Source of the DNA: Sipunculus nudus
Lineage: Eukaryota; Annelida; Sipuncula; Golfingiida; Sipunculidae
Assembly: GCA_026874595.1 (NCBI GenBank)
Contig: CM049318.1
Span: 30,253,956-30,317,955, forward strand
DNA length: 64,000 bases
Reading direction: 5' to 3'
Part shown: one piece after another, positions 48,011 to 60,340 of the stretch
Layout of the letters: every line of letters begins with the position of its first letter
Numbering within the stretch: the stretch's first letter is position 1
Translations under genes and position numbers: made by a program
The notes under the pieces: model-generated
Database searches by the model: none
What the model saw: the letters and a program-made list of their open reading frames with translations, nothing else
Told to the model about the DNA's origin: nothing

Positions 48011-51000
48011 AAGAAAAAGGTATATATACTGATATATTAACTATAAAGATTTACTTATCCATTAACATATATTGTTTAATTTGTTATTATCAAAGTTGAG
48101 TAACCTTTGATCAATGTGCAGATGTCACTGTATCATGCCGATCCTTGTACACTTTTTTCACTTAGCTGTTGCTACGCTGCAGTAAGAAATATTGTTTGTG
48201 CTGCAAATGCATCTCCGGCCAAGACCTGAATTGATCTGGATAACTAAATCAAGCTACTTATCCAAAAATGTCCTCTTCATTGTCCTATTTATTGACCTCT
48301 ATTTTTTTAAAAGGGATAAATTCTGACGATAAATGAAATGTGCAGACGGGAGCACGAGACAGTGAATTGACATTACTGACACTTAAGAGTATATATAATA
48401 TGGTTATGGCTTAATTATAAGCCGTCGCGGGATTCTGAAAGCACAAGCTTGAAAGTTTCATTCGTTAACATCTGCTTTTTTGTATATCATAACTTTTTTT
48501 CAAAATTAAATAATCGGGAAAAAGTCAATATCACACAGAAGCCCGGGAAATTGCTTACACTGCTGTCAGCAATACCAACACTTTCGGGAGAGAGAAATGG
48601 AAAGATGGATATATAGATAGACACACATTGTATATGACTGTCTTGTGATCCCCTGACATTTTGAACATCCTTGACACGACTCCCCCCCCCCCCCCCCATT
48701 TAAATATATAAAAAAAATAAATAACGTGGACCCCCCTGGGGTGTTATAAACAAAAACACCAAACTCTTTGATAAATAAATATTAAGCGATTTCATCGGCT
48801 CAGAGGATCCAAACGAAAACACTCCCGGATCCCTATTCATTCCCTGGACATACCTTTCACAGTACCTGAACTACCTGTCACCCGAAATGCATCCGTAGCG
48901 ACACTTGATATAGTCCTGTTCCCTAAAACACACATTTACAAACGTTGCACGAAACATGACCTCCGTGTCGAAGGCAGTCTATCTATATTATAATTGACGG
49001 TGGTCAGGGCTCTCTTCTGAGGCCAAATTGCGGATATGCACATTCTATTGCTTTTAATATAACAGTCCTTTGACTGGTTTATAATATAGGGGAAGTATCC
49101 TCTCCCTACATTCAAACAAACAATATCCTAAGACCAATATGGTGAACCGGTTGACTGTGGATAACAAATTGACAACGTTTATTGCGTGTTGCCATTACGA
49201 TGTTTGGTGACGGGATCACTTTATATTACAATGGAATTATATACAATGTGATATTTACAATGCAGAGACATATTTTAAGAAATACAATATTTGAATACAA
49301 AGGGGTTCAAGCAGTGTTACAGAGTTATATCGTTAGACAAACGCAATATAACACAAAGTACAGTGGATACTCTTGTGAAAACAAATATGAGGCTGGATAG
49401 AGTTTTATAATACGGGACTGAAAACTAAAAAATTAATGAATTACGCCATTGACATACAACCATTGATATTTGTAATTACTTTGTTCAAATTTATGAACGT
49501 GAATAGTAATAAATATCGTATGCAATGAAGGCAATGCTTTCGTGTCGATAACTAATAGACAGCGTTTTTGGCGTGTTGCCATGACGGAGTTTGATGACGG
49601 AATGACGCAAAAATGAAGAATATTGAAGTCGTTCTGGCGGCAGAGTCAGGTGTCAGGTGCAGTGTGACGTGTGCATATTAAATAAGTGAAGTTAACCCTA
49701 TAAGGAAAATATATGCAAACGGCTACTTAACGACTAGTGGTGGCCCCTGTTAGACATCATAGACACTAAAATGATCTTAAAAGACTATTAATGGAGTGCC
49801 CTCTATTGGGCATCACTTACACTATCTGCGTTTATACATGAGCTTGTTACATTAAAACGTAATCAATAGTGTAAATGTAATGAGTCCTTAGGGGCCTCAT
49901 TTTCCTTATTTCGCCATTCATAAAGTCAGAGATAATTCATCGAGGTTCCTGCAGCATCAACAAAATTAATATGATTCTCTTGATGAAATGTGTATTCTAA
50001 ATAAACTTATCTATTGCCTTATATCTTACTTTTTAATTCACAAGTTATCTTTAGGTATTTTATTCGTAAGGTCTGTGAAAAAAAATGTTCACCTGTCACG
50101 AGCGTTGTGTTGTATCATATATTAAAATTACAATAGTTTAGCCCGTCTTTATCACACTGAGGGGTCATCTGTCGTACTTTAATGAAAAACTGGTATTCAC
50201 TTGCGAAATAATGAACAGGTAGTTAAACTCATAAACAATTATTTAACCTTAGCACGGTCACGACCACGCTGGGGCATTGTTTAGCGGCGACTTAAGCGGC
50301 TTGTGTGGTCTATACGTATGCTTTATTCAAGATCATGTATCCAATGACAACAGTATTTTTGATACCTTTTTTCCAAGCAGCGCGCTGTGCCCATGCCCAT
50401 GACATACTTGAAAAGGTGAGAGTGGACAGAGTTCCTGGGGAATCACGCGACAGACACGCATGGACGTTTCACGTTTAGATGCTAACATAAAGGACAGCGG
50501 AACCTTTAAACCATTAGATGGAACCATACCTTGGCGTGTGGCCTCTGATATCCTGTTCTCTTATTAGCTATGCAAAATATATATAAATATAGGTATATGT
50601 ATACGTATTCACAGCCAGCTGGTGTTCCGCGGACCGTGTTTACGAACAGACTGATGAGTTATTATACGTGCCTTTCATACAATTGTACCAAGGTAATAAT
50701 ATTATTATGCACAGCGAATCGATGTAACTCGGACATTGGTCGTTAGTTGAGAATGGTGGTCCATCTGGCAGGCTAGAGTATACTTGTCGAACATAAACCA
50801 TAGAGTTAGTGATTTGAAAAAAAAACCAGTTCCTCCAAATATTTCAAAATACGACTTAGATTCATATTTATATACAGATGACAAAATATGTCATAATTTG
50901 ATAAACCCGAAAGAGTCTTTGTAGCTCATTTTACTTGTAAATAATATATTCTGGTTGCATCATGATAACATCGTTATAACAATAGTAAAATAAACTTCAC

Positions 51001-51590
51001 TCCTAACCTGGTTTTGAAAAATTCGTTTTTTTTTTTTTTTTGGCAATTGTACTTTAAAATATGAAATATTTATTGTGGAAAACGGATTGTCACCAAAGGC
51101 AAAAAAAAAAAAAAACAATTTAGGGGATTAATCTGGATCACTCACTATGACATGTTCTTGTTCACATATATCTTTTCAATATAGGATTTGTCTATTTGTT
51201 AGAAAGAACATGCACTTAGTGAAGTAGCATTTTGAAAAATAAATGGATCATTTATATTGAAACGCATTTAACAGCTAATTCCTCTGCCTCTGTGTCACTT
51301 GTCTCTGATAAACCCATGTGATGTATACACCACTTTTATCAACATCTCAGCATTTTGTTTCATCACCTCTATTTGTCATATCAATCAATACATTTCTGAC
51401 ATTTCATTCTTTAATATATGTGTGTGTGCGTGAATGTGTGTGTGTGTCAAGAAAACGTAACAAAATTTCATTGTTTAGTTTTTCCTTCCTATGGCACGGT
51501 CTGTTGTTATATTCAAGAGGAAATAGCTGATTAGCCGCAGCAGTTACTGGATTTTTTCCCTATTTTTTTGTTGTTGAACACGTGAGAATA
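48011..51590. other. Unassigned DNA upstream of the gene
   Basis: Poly-C at 48682-48697 and poly-T/poly-A runs at about 51026-51115. A phrase of about 60 bp around GCGTGTTGCCATTACGATG (49184) is repeated in diverged form at about 49578. No exon could be supported. 5' UTR exons or a promoter of the gene at 52057 could lie here but nothing distinctive marks them. Confidence 0.4.
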
Positions 51591-51591
51591 T

Positions 51592-51612
51592 ACACACATA
51601 CAACACACACAT

Positions 51613-51671
<59 letters not shown>
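51592..51671. repeat. (CA)n-(TA)n compound microsatellite
   Basis: CACACATACACACACACAC is followed by a pure TA run to about 51671. It lies about 390 bp upstream of the start codon at 52057. Confidence 0.9.
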
Positions 51672-51672
<1 letters not shown>

Positions 51673-52056
51673 TTACATACATGGATAGGTATGTGTAGGT
51701 GGGTGTGTGTCTGTATATGTGTCAGTGTCTGTAGTTTAAAAAATTGATAAAAATATATACACGTATATAAACCAATTCAACATACTGATGTGATTTATGA
51801 GATGTGCAGTTTATAGCTCGGTATGCACTTAAGCGAGAGGTTTTCATGTGTAGGGAGTATCAGATGAAACATATCAGATAAGACGTTAGAAGAATAAACC
51901 AGGAAGTCGACGCTTAATTCATGAACAGCATGATTCAGAATATACTGATTTGAATGCGTGGATTGTGGATTATGAAGTAATAGAGACGTGTTCTTTTAGT
52001 GAGTTCAATCTGTGACTGACAGTGGAATATTGACCCTAAATGGGATCGTGTACACA

Positions 52057-52117
52057 ATGCTTGTTGAATGGCTACTGAATTTTGCTGCTGTTTCCTCAGT
52101 CATAGCTGTCTCTCAAG
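52057..52117 (+). CDS. Exon 1: signal peptide
   Basis: The ATG in context TACACAATGC opens MLVEWLLNFAAVSSVIAVSQ, which has a short N-terminus, a hydrophobic core (LLNFAAVSSVIA) and a small-residue cleavage region, that is, a classical secretory signal. The exon ends CAAG before GTAGGTGA, a good splice donor, leaving one base of the next codon (phase 1). It joins exactly in frame to the acceptor at 60125. The hydrophobic pattern, donor and phase match together make a chance frame unlikely, although it is only 61 nt long. The preceding 5' UTR is not delimited; the transcript start could be well upstream. Confidence 0.75.
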
Positions 52118-52644
52118 GTAGGTGACAGTTGATTCATTGTATCAAGATACACTGGTGTCAAAGCTGACATCGGGTCTAACGATGAAGATTCTAGGTTTAA
52201 AGTTAAGGACTTGGCCCTTGAGTTTGAGCTTACCCGACCTCCTATCTTTCGATCCTTCTTACACGCCTCATGCAGAGTTCATTGTCCGTACACAGCATTC
52301 GTTCTGTAAATTCTCCGCTTTAACCCCTGTTGTGTTTAAAGCATGATTCTAGTGTGTTTCGCCAAGGGATGGCACAGGGCAAAATAAAATGAATTGGAAT
52401 CGGACCAATGAGAGCGCAATATCGCATTGTGCATCCAACTCCAACTTGTAGACCCGCGACACCCCGCTCTCACTTGTTTGATGCACACATCGATACTACC
52501 CCTCATCGTTTTGTTTACAGCTATGTTCCGAAAACCTTACTAAAAAGCAGCGGTTTTGAAAAACAAGGAGATCTGAAAGGACTGCAGTGAAAAAAAAGAT
52601 CAAAAGCTGGGTTGATTTTTCCCTGTGGTGCCTGTGGTGCCTGC

Positions 52645-52648
<4 letters not shown>

Positions 52649-52683
<35 letters not shown>
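52649..52683. repeat. (TA)n microsatellite in intron 1
   Basis: Pure TA run preceded by a short GTGGTGCCTGTGGTGCCTG direct repeat. Confidence 0.95.
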
Positions 52684-52687
<4 letters not shown>

Positions 52688-53019
52688 GAAGTGGACAATT
52701 AATGGCGTTTACCTGAGTCACGAAATAGCAACAGAGATTGAGATGAGTAGATGGTGGTTCTGGAATTTCTAGAACTATATGGCCACTTTAGACTTTGTAA
52801 AAACTGACATGATTATTATGCAGATTTAATTGTTGTTATATTGTGTTCTGTTTTCAAACATACAAATGAAGTGCTTTATATAGAAACTGGTAATGTTATA
52901 TGATTTATTTTTAGCGAGAATTAGCATTTCAGTGAAAATAAGTACCTTATGCCATAAAAACAGGATATTAATCATGTCGATAACACATTTCAAAAACCAG
53001 GAATGATTTTTATCTTAAA

Positions 53020-53250
53020 ATGGAGGTTGCAGGTTCTGTTTTGTGATACCTCTGGTGTTGGTAACAACTATATTTAAGCCCCTTCTAGGAGATGAGCACC
53101 TCTTTTAAAATGTAGGTTGTGTTTTGCTATACCTCTGGTTGGGGTACAACTATAGTTAAGCTCTTTTAAGTGATAAGTGCTTCTATTAAAATGTAGGGTG
53201 TGTTTAGTTATAATTCTGGTTATATTTAAGGATTACAACTATATTTAACA
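53020..53250 (+). repeat. Short tandem repeat, about 70-bp unit
   Basis: AAAATGGAGGTTGCAGGTTC, then AAAATGTAGGTTGTGTTTTG, then AAAATGTAGGGTGTGTTTAG mark three units near 53018, 53107 and 53188. Each is followed by ATACCTCTGGT-like and CAACTATATTTAAG-like words. A small intronic array. Confidence 0.6.
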
Positions 53251-54370
53251 CATTCACTGCCGAGCCAAATATTCCCCCAGTGCCAGGGCCTGCAACAGTC
53301 TCGGGGAGTCCGGGTGAGTAAGTTCTAGGTGTGAAATGCTGGTAACGAGGGTGTAAAGTCCATCTTGTCCAAGGGCCATAAAACTTGCCTGAGGTGTTAT
53401 GCACAGAAGGATTTCATAACCCTGTTCGGCCTCATTAGCTAATTAGGCCTACAGCCAGAAAGCAATTCAAAGGAAACAAGCGCAAACAAACACAGATACG
53501 CCCTCACATGCACAAATTTATATATATATATATATCTTTTAAAAGATTGACCGCTAGTCTATTAATGTTTCCTGATTCTTCTGTACAGGTATCCAGAATC
53601 TGATCTAGCTCTCCTATAACATGTTGATCATATAATTCTTTATAATATTATTTTCTTAAGAAAAAAAGTCGATTGGCACATGCATATGTCTATGTTTATT
53701 TCAGATGTATTGATCGTGTTATTAAACAGTAATTTATTGAGATTGGGCCAGTTTAGAATGAACAGACCAGCTTTGAGGTTATATACACAGTGCCACTGGA
53801 ACATATCTGTACTACTTTAGAAGTGTTAAGTCCGTAGTACGAGTTTATGGAACATACAGAATTGAGAGAAAATGCAGAATTATAATTCAGACAAAGAAAA
53901 TTCGATTTATTTGTTCAGATGAAGGTTTGTCCTGAGTCTCTAATAACACATATAACTAGCTGAGCTTCTGACTGTTCGATATTGTGATTTCACGTAGACA
54001 TCTACTTAAATCCAACGGCTGTAATTAACTATGTTCCAGCTGTGAGGGTCTCGATGTTAAATTAGACCTTTCAAGATCACCAAAGCAAGTGTCTTGTAAT
54101 CGATATCTCACAGGGTCAAGGCAGGAATTTAATGAGCTTCTCCTTGAAATAGTGACCAAACAAGCAAACAGAGGCCCAGCTTGGTCTGCGTGAAAATGTC
54201 TTTAAAAAAGAGAAGATATACGTAGGATATAAGGATCTATTCTATTCGTAAGTAAAAATTAAAAATATATTCGGGAAATATGATTTGCATTGATAGTAAA
54301 CATTGTATTTAGATTTTAGATTGTATATAAAATATATGAAATGTGTTATATATAACTTGTAATTATGTAT

Positions 54371-54395
54371 ATATATATATATGTGTGTGTGTGTT

Positions 54396-54430
<35 letters not shown>
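54371..54430. repeat. (TA)n-(TG)n-(TA)n microsatellite
   Basis: TA run, TG-rich middle, TA run. Confidence 0.9.
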
Positions 54431-55697
54431 TTATAAACTTGATCAACATCAATCTTATAAGGTAAGAATTGTAGATATGTAACATTGATATCCATTCATC
54501 ACGTCAGGTCAGAAAGAACATTCTTTCCTTTTCAATATGCTATCATTCATGTTCAACCCAGAGTACACGACTGACTCTTTCATACAATGGAACTAGCATC
54601 GTAACTTAAGGTATATGAACTGCACTTAAATTTAGTAGCAAAATTTAATTCTAAATCTGTAACGCAACATTTTAGCTTGTATGTAACACTTACATTATAT
54701 AAATTGAAAGTCAAAATAATTCTTTGTCTGACTTTTTCAATATTATTGTATTAATAAAAGTGTCAGAATATATTTCTAAACATGGTTTGCCTTGAAAGAG
54801 AAGACGTCTTCTAGAATGATTGTTAGGTTCAGGTTTCAAGGGCTGTAAGTTTCAGTTTCACTTAACCAGAGTAAAAGAAGGTGGATGACGCAGTAACAAA
54901 AACAAAGCAGACAAGTTGCCTTTTTAGCACAAAACGCAATTTCAGTGTATAGTTGCACAAAGGTCTAATGAATAAGGCTTGTGTACATTTGTACATATTA
55001 TAATGAAGAGTAAATATATTTGCAATAATTAAATGAAGTATAAATGGAAACAGAACAATGCACAATACCATACGTATACAGATTCCTTTCATACTGCTGG
55101 AATATCCAGATAAACTTAACATGGGTAATATATGACCACTGTATCCTGTGTAAATATATACAGAAATCTCTATGAGTCGATTTTGTTCTTTGTTTATTTA
55201 AAAATGACCTTGGTAGACACATGTATTCAGTAAATGCCAGAGGGACGTGTCTTCTACAAAGCTTGTCTCTCCCAGGAGAAATACAAAAATGGGCACCTGA
55301 CCTTGTATATCTCTAGTATTTTTTTCTAAATTGGCAAGAATAGGAGTGTTTAAGACAATAAGAGACTTATCACACATCTATAGGTTCAATGGTCAGCGGT
55401 TAAACAAAAATATTATAAGGTCTCCTCTGAACCTTCGATGTAATTACGGGTAAAGGTGGTGCTGGAAAGGTCTAGTTGAAGGAATATGGCGACCCGCTCG
55501 GAGTTCTCGGACTGGTACATGGCGCAAGTACACATATGTCACCTCTGCGTCCGAAGCTGACGTTATCGTATTGTTGTGCGTCAGGCCTTCATATAATTCA
55601 CACAAACAAATATAAATCCTGCTTAAGGGGTACGTGTTTTATCTGATACGGTAAAACAACTTCCACTTCAGGGGCGGCAATGAAAACACACACGCAC

Positions 55698-55698
<1 letters not shown>

Positions 55699-55760
<62 letters not shown>
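55699..55760. repeat. (TA)n microsatellite
   Basis: About 62 bp of alternating TA preceded by CACACACGCACG. Confidence 0.95.
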
Positions 55761-55762
<2 letters not shown>

Positions 55763-55842
55763 ATACACAAAGTACATCTTATACTATAAAAAGGGGTCTG
55801 AATGGAGCTCGGCCTTGCTTCATTGTATTCAGAGCCATTTAT

Positions 55843-56200
55843 AACAAGTGACCCATGGGCCATGACGCTCCGCTAAATCTGACTGGGTACTCATTCTTTT
55901 TTTTTTTATTAACGTTATATATTGTCTGTGAGAATAGCCTATGGCGAATGTTATTATGTTGAAAAATGGACAGAATATAAAAATGTCAGGATTCATAGGA
56001 ACCTGCCCAGAGCCCCCTGGATTTTACAATTGAGGGTTCCAAGGAAAATGGATACAAATTGTACCCTGTCTGTCTGGGTGCTCAAAATCGTGTTTCTGGT
56101 GCAAAGCTCACAGAATATAGGTCGCCATGACTCAATTTCAGTTGTCCAAGGAGAATTGCCAAGGACTTCCCTGAATGTTATAATAGAATCAAGGGTATTC
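55843..56200 (+). repeat. Head-bearing interspersed repeat remnant in intron 1
   Basis: GTGACCCATGGGCCATGACG and CTCCGCTAAATC form a head like those at 13671 and 20573. The following sequence resembles one unit of the 337-bp array, with TACCCTGTCTGTC and CCAAGGAGAATTGCC stretches and 'gaatgttataatagaatcaagg' at its end. No hairpin tail remains. This is the only clear copy of the class that I found to the right of 36 kb. Confidence 0.55.
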
Positions 56201-56352
56201 TGAAGGTAAGCAGATATTATGCATCGTGGCACAGCAATTTGAATAGTGCATCCGTCCTTTCTCGTTCCCTTACCATGTTTAATGTACACATGATAAAGCA
56301 AGCCACTATGAATGTAAGAAATAATCTAACTGTCGAGAGAGAACGTCTCTTT

Positions 56353-56565
56353 TTAAATTTCGTCATCGGGCAATCCTCCCGTTTGGAAGTATTGTAGGAT
56401 TTTGGCATTGGCATGATCGCAGGATTGTTTACCTCGTATGGCCTCTCTCATAATGTGACATGCTATGTCCCCAGCGGTGTGGTCAGCAGCCTTGCGACAT
56501 TCGACTGATACTTCACAGGGTCTCAGCCGCTGTATATGCGCACAACCGTGCATATTTCCTGTCAA
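56353..56565 (-). other. Unidentified open frame, 70 codons
   Basis: Minus-strand frame with mixed, non-repetitive composition (for example CRKAADHTAGDIACHIM, then AKILQYFQTGGLPDDEI at the end before a stop). G+C is higher than in flanking DNA, and the part just upstream on the same strand continues protein-like in another frame. I do not recognise a family. It could be an exon of an antisense gene, a decayed transposon ORF or chance. No convincing splice acceptor was identified. Confidence 0.2.
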
Positions 56566-56644
56566 TGTCCATTATGAAATCCTCCAGACCACAACTGATG
56601 CTCTTCGATCCACGTAGAACTCAGGAGGGTTCAATATACACATT

Positions 56645-56662
56645 TATATATATATATATATA
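56645..56662. repeat. short (TA)n tract
   Basis: Alternating TA run in intron 1; a poly-C run follows at 56710-56722. Confidence 0.85.
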
Positions 56663-57578
56663 TGAATCAGGTATATAAATATATATACACATTACGAACA
56701 ACACCCATGCCCCCCCCCCCCCTCCCATGATGTTTTATATTGGTTTATGGACCTTTCAAGGAAACGGCACGTAACGTGACGTCATTGTCGCGTGTGACGT
56801 AACGGATAACTTTCAACATTTAGCCATATGGTCACATGCAACAAGTGCAAGTGGTAAAATTTGGTATAAAAATGTAAAACACACATTCCCGGGTGATTTA
56901 TGCTTGGATTTACTCAAAAATTGAACTTCGAATGAAAACAATAGACCTCGCATGCATCGCGTAGGTTTAAAAATAATACGTTATGCAAACAAATCTTAAC
57001 TGTCATAGGGGAAAAGCGACATATACTATCTAGTTCTTATAACATCATGTATTTTTTATAACTAATTTAATTTAAATATATTCAGTTTAACAGTTAATTC
57101 CATTTCTTAGATAATGATATGAACACTGAATAAAATTACAATGGAATAACATTGAATTAGCCGGTGCAGTTTTATTATTGATATGAAATTATAGGTGGTG
57201 TTAGTAGAAATATATAAGCATATTATAAAAAATGAAAAATGATTTTTAATTAACGTATGTACGATTATCTTTATATATTATGATTATTAAAATAATAAAT
57301 ATTATTATTATTATTAAATGTACGCTTGTGGGCTAGACAACATGACATATATGCCTCGGATTAAGAGGAAACGGCAGTTTTCTTGCCAAATACACATACC
57401 ACTAGGATACATTATTACAGAACTTAATTTTCTGATATTATTTAATATATAAATAACGAATAAATATTATTTATAATTGACCAATACATTGAATAATACA
57501 GTTACTTCTGCTCCAGGTCAACGTACATACACTGTTGGTTTGTTTATATTACCTCATGTTCAACTGTCCCCGTCACAG

Positions 57579-58009
57579 TTGGCGTGGTTCAAGTGAGACA
57601 TCTCCTCACACGCGGCATAAACACTTTGATAAATGATATCATTAAATTAAAAGTTTTACAAAACATTTCATTAAGGCATATGGAATCGCCGTGTTCTGTG
57701 AAAAAGCTGGTCACACCATGTGAAGAGAGGCCCTCACGGCGTATATGGTCATCAGGTTTTCCCCGAAGTAGGTTCCGGACGGCCTTTCTTCCTCAATTCA
57801 ATAGAGATAAAATGGGCTTTCCTTCCCTATCACGCGGCAAGGGACATCTTTCTGGACTATATACTGGACCATTTTACTGTGGGTTAGGTTTCGGAGGAGT
57901 GTCTCACTACTGCGAAGTAGGAATTTTAATCAAAATTGAGCAATTATGCAATTACAATTGCAAAATAAGCAACATTGATGCAATTTTAGTACACAATAAC
58001 AGAAAATAG
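57579..58009 (+). other. Open frame of 143 codons behind an acceptor-like site, unproven exon
   Basis: CCGTCACAG ending at 57578 resembles a splice acceptor, and the frame that would follow exon 1 (phase 1) is open to the stop at 58007-58009. The translation (VGVVQVRHLLTRGINTL..., later RGKGHLSGLYTGPFYCGLGF) matches no domain I know. An internal donor-like CAA/GTGAGA at 57592 would make a 13-nt exon that breaks the phase. Since exons 1 and 2 already join perfectly in phase, inclusion of this segment would be an alternative 3' end at most. Probably chance. Confidence 0.15.
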
Positions 58010-58361
58010 AATCACTTCATATGAAGTCAAATTGTTTCCCTTAAATATTCTAAACTTTAAACCCGTATGACTTTGAGCGTTTCTAGGCCGAATACCACGT
58101 ACATTGTCGTGGAAACCGGGGGGGGGGGGGGGGTCACTTCATATTTTAGGTCATTTTACTATTTTATTCATTTCTAAAACGCTGCATTTTGACCAACGAT
58201 ATATGAAAAAATTTGACACTGTGACACATTTTTGTTAACAACTTGAATTCCTCATTGATTGCAGTTGGCGCTCACGAGGAGAATACGCTACACTTCATAA
58301 ATGTTTCGTATATACGTTGTGTAGGAATAGGTTCCTTTAAACCAACAGATCTTTTGACAAT

Positions 58362-58454
58362 ATGGCGGCAGTTTGGTTGCGACTCGAGAGCATGACCAAA
58401 CATGATGAAGAAACAGCAAGGGAAATCCTTCTACTAATTATACAGACAGAGTGA
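58362..58454 (+). other. Small open frame, 30 codons
   Basis: ATGGCGGCAGTTTGG opens a complete 30-codon frame (starts MAAVWLRLESMTKHDEETAR, ends before TGA) in a purine-at-minus-3 start context. The composition looks protein-like and charged, but there is no conserved domain to recognise. It could be a short upstream or first exon of another transcript, or chance. Confidence 0.15.
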
Positions 58455-59677
58455 GCCAGAGTGCATTAAAAGTTCTACCTAAACATAATATGAGCATTAT
58501 ATAATGGGCATGTAACATAAGTGTGAACGTACTTTATAGGTGAATCGAAACTGGACGTGTGTGCCACCGACATGGTTTCGAAACCAGGAACAGCCTTACG
58601 CTATTTTTCAATGATAAAAATTATTCTTTTTATTAAAGGACTCTTCACGTAACAAAACTCACTGCCGGTAGATGTCATGATCACCAGATTTAACCACCAG
58701 AGGTCTTGTACAACGCTCCAACCGTTCTTTATATATAACTTGATGCTATGTTGTTGACAGTATTATAAAACAAGCCTAACTTTTCTGCACTGGCAGTCAA
58801 CGTAGAAAGGTCAAATTCAAGGAAATATTTCCTACGGTGCAGCTGTCCATTATCCAGTTACATTGACCCTGGTACAGCAACCTATAATACCCTATGTTTT
58901 AAGTGGAAATTGCATTGTTCTCTTTGCATTACACATGCAGGATATGGAATGAAAAGGCAAAACATAGTTTAGTTACGAATATTTTCTATACTAATTGACT
59001 GTATCCTTTAAAGTTAAGTTATAATGGTTATATGGTTCCTCTTAATGGGGCTGGCGTGGTTTGATTTTTAGTGTCAAAAGATCAGTTCTCGGGAACTTCT
59101 TTTTCATTTCTGCTCAACAAATAGTTTTTTTACGAAAAACTTTAAATGAAATAAAGGAAAATGATTATCGCAGACAGATTTCACCAAGAATAAGTAGTTT
59201 TAGATGATAACACGCAGTGACAAATAATGCCCAACTATAGCACCAATGGACCAGATGAGGCTGCCAAATTTGACGTCTGGTCTCATTCGGAGACTTTTTG
59301 AATACCATGTTATATGCCGTGTGAAGATGTGTTGGTAGTTGCTGATTGACATACTGGTGTGGTGATGTTGAAAATGTAATGAACAGTTGTGATAAAATGA
59401 CGCTTTCCTTAGAAAGACACGAGGGCTATATAACGAGAAAGCACTCCCATTCCTGTGGAATTTTATTTCTGATCTTGTAAGACATGTTTGGTGGACACAC
59501 ATATGTGTATACATATAATATATACCAAAAACAGTTTTGTGGATCCTGTAACATAGAAAATATTAAAAATTTTCCTGAACACACATTCAACCTTTGCCAA
59601 TCGCGTGTCTGTGCTCCTTCCATCACCTATATACTAAAAAAATATAAAGGAACTATAAACTTAAATGTAAAAAAATA

Positions 59678-59745
59678 CCCCCCCCCCCCCGCGCCCTCTC
59701 TAAAATGTGAGGTGGTGCCCCCCCCCCCCCCCCCCCCCACCCCCT
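59678..59745. repeat. Two poly-C runs
   Basis: C runs at 59678-59690 and 59718-59738, about 385-450 bp before exon 2. Open frames across them are proline-rich artefacts. Confidence 0.9.
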
Positions 59746-60124
59746 TGAAACATAGCCCATGCAACGCTTATCCAGTGTTTGCACCCTGCTAATCTATAGC
59801 GATAACCAGCTGTACCATTATCGACTGCATGTGGACCATATAACTTACAGTTGAATTGTAACGGACCTCACTGGGTTTTCATTATGGGATGTTTTATTTG
59901 TTGTATAAATTGTAAGAAGAAAACACGGCTACCAGATCACCACACTGCAGTTACCCGAATATTCACAAATGCGAAGTCACGTAAGCACGAATGAACTGGG
60001 AATATGGACCGAATAAGTGAAAGGGTTTGGCAGCATTCCAAAATATAGGGACCCCTTCACGGAATCTTGACTTGCAGACATTAGAATACAGATTTCTAGT
60101 TATGAGATGTTTTTTTTTTTTTAG

Positions 60125-60340
60125 ATATCGGTAGTGGAAAACAAGCGTATCAGATCACGACAGTAAAGATACCAGGAATTTCCACATCATACTTTCAACC
60201 CGGTCTGGCGGTGGACGGGAAGACAGAGTGTCATACGTGGTTTTCACACACACACAATCACCAGATGCCGTGGTGGGCCGTTGATCTGGGAGATTATTAT
60301 ATCATAGACTTCGTACAAGTTATACCGAGAGGATGGCTAA
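60125..60340 (+). CDS. Exon 2: fucolectin-like / galactose-binding domain, first half
   Basis: The acceptor is a T12 tract followed by TAG at 60122-60124. The exon starts phase 1 and reads IGSGKQAYQITTVKI, then SYFQPGLAVDGKTECHTWF, then QMPWWAVDLGDYYIIDFVQV. The order A(S/G)LAVDG, then a Cys/His-containing segment, then PWWxVDLGxxYxIxxVxI is the signature of fucolectin-like (F5/8 type C-related, beta-sandwich) domains. The donor GTATAATT at 60341 leaves phase 1 after PRGWL. An earlier GT at 60319 would give phase 0 and not join exon 3. The usual RxDCC-type fucose-binding segment is not present after VIPR, so fucose binding is doubtful. Residues 22-92 of the model. Confidence 0.85.

Larger units (their letters stand above)
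52118..60124 (+). other. Intron 1, about 8 kb
   Basis: Donor GTAGGTGA at 52118, acceptor poly-T followed by TAG ending at 60124. It contains (TA)n arrays at 52649-52683, about 54371-54430, 55699-55760 and 56645-56662, poly-G/C runs, a repeat remnant at 55843-56200 and two small open frames listed separately. Long first introns commonly hold regulatory elements, but I see no specific site to name. Confidence 0.7.

Noticed and set aside
60319-60340. Alternative donor of exon 2 at 60319
   Set aside because: It would end the exon in phase 0 and throw exon 3 out of frame, while the donor at 60341 keeps phase 1 and a continuous domain.
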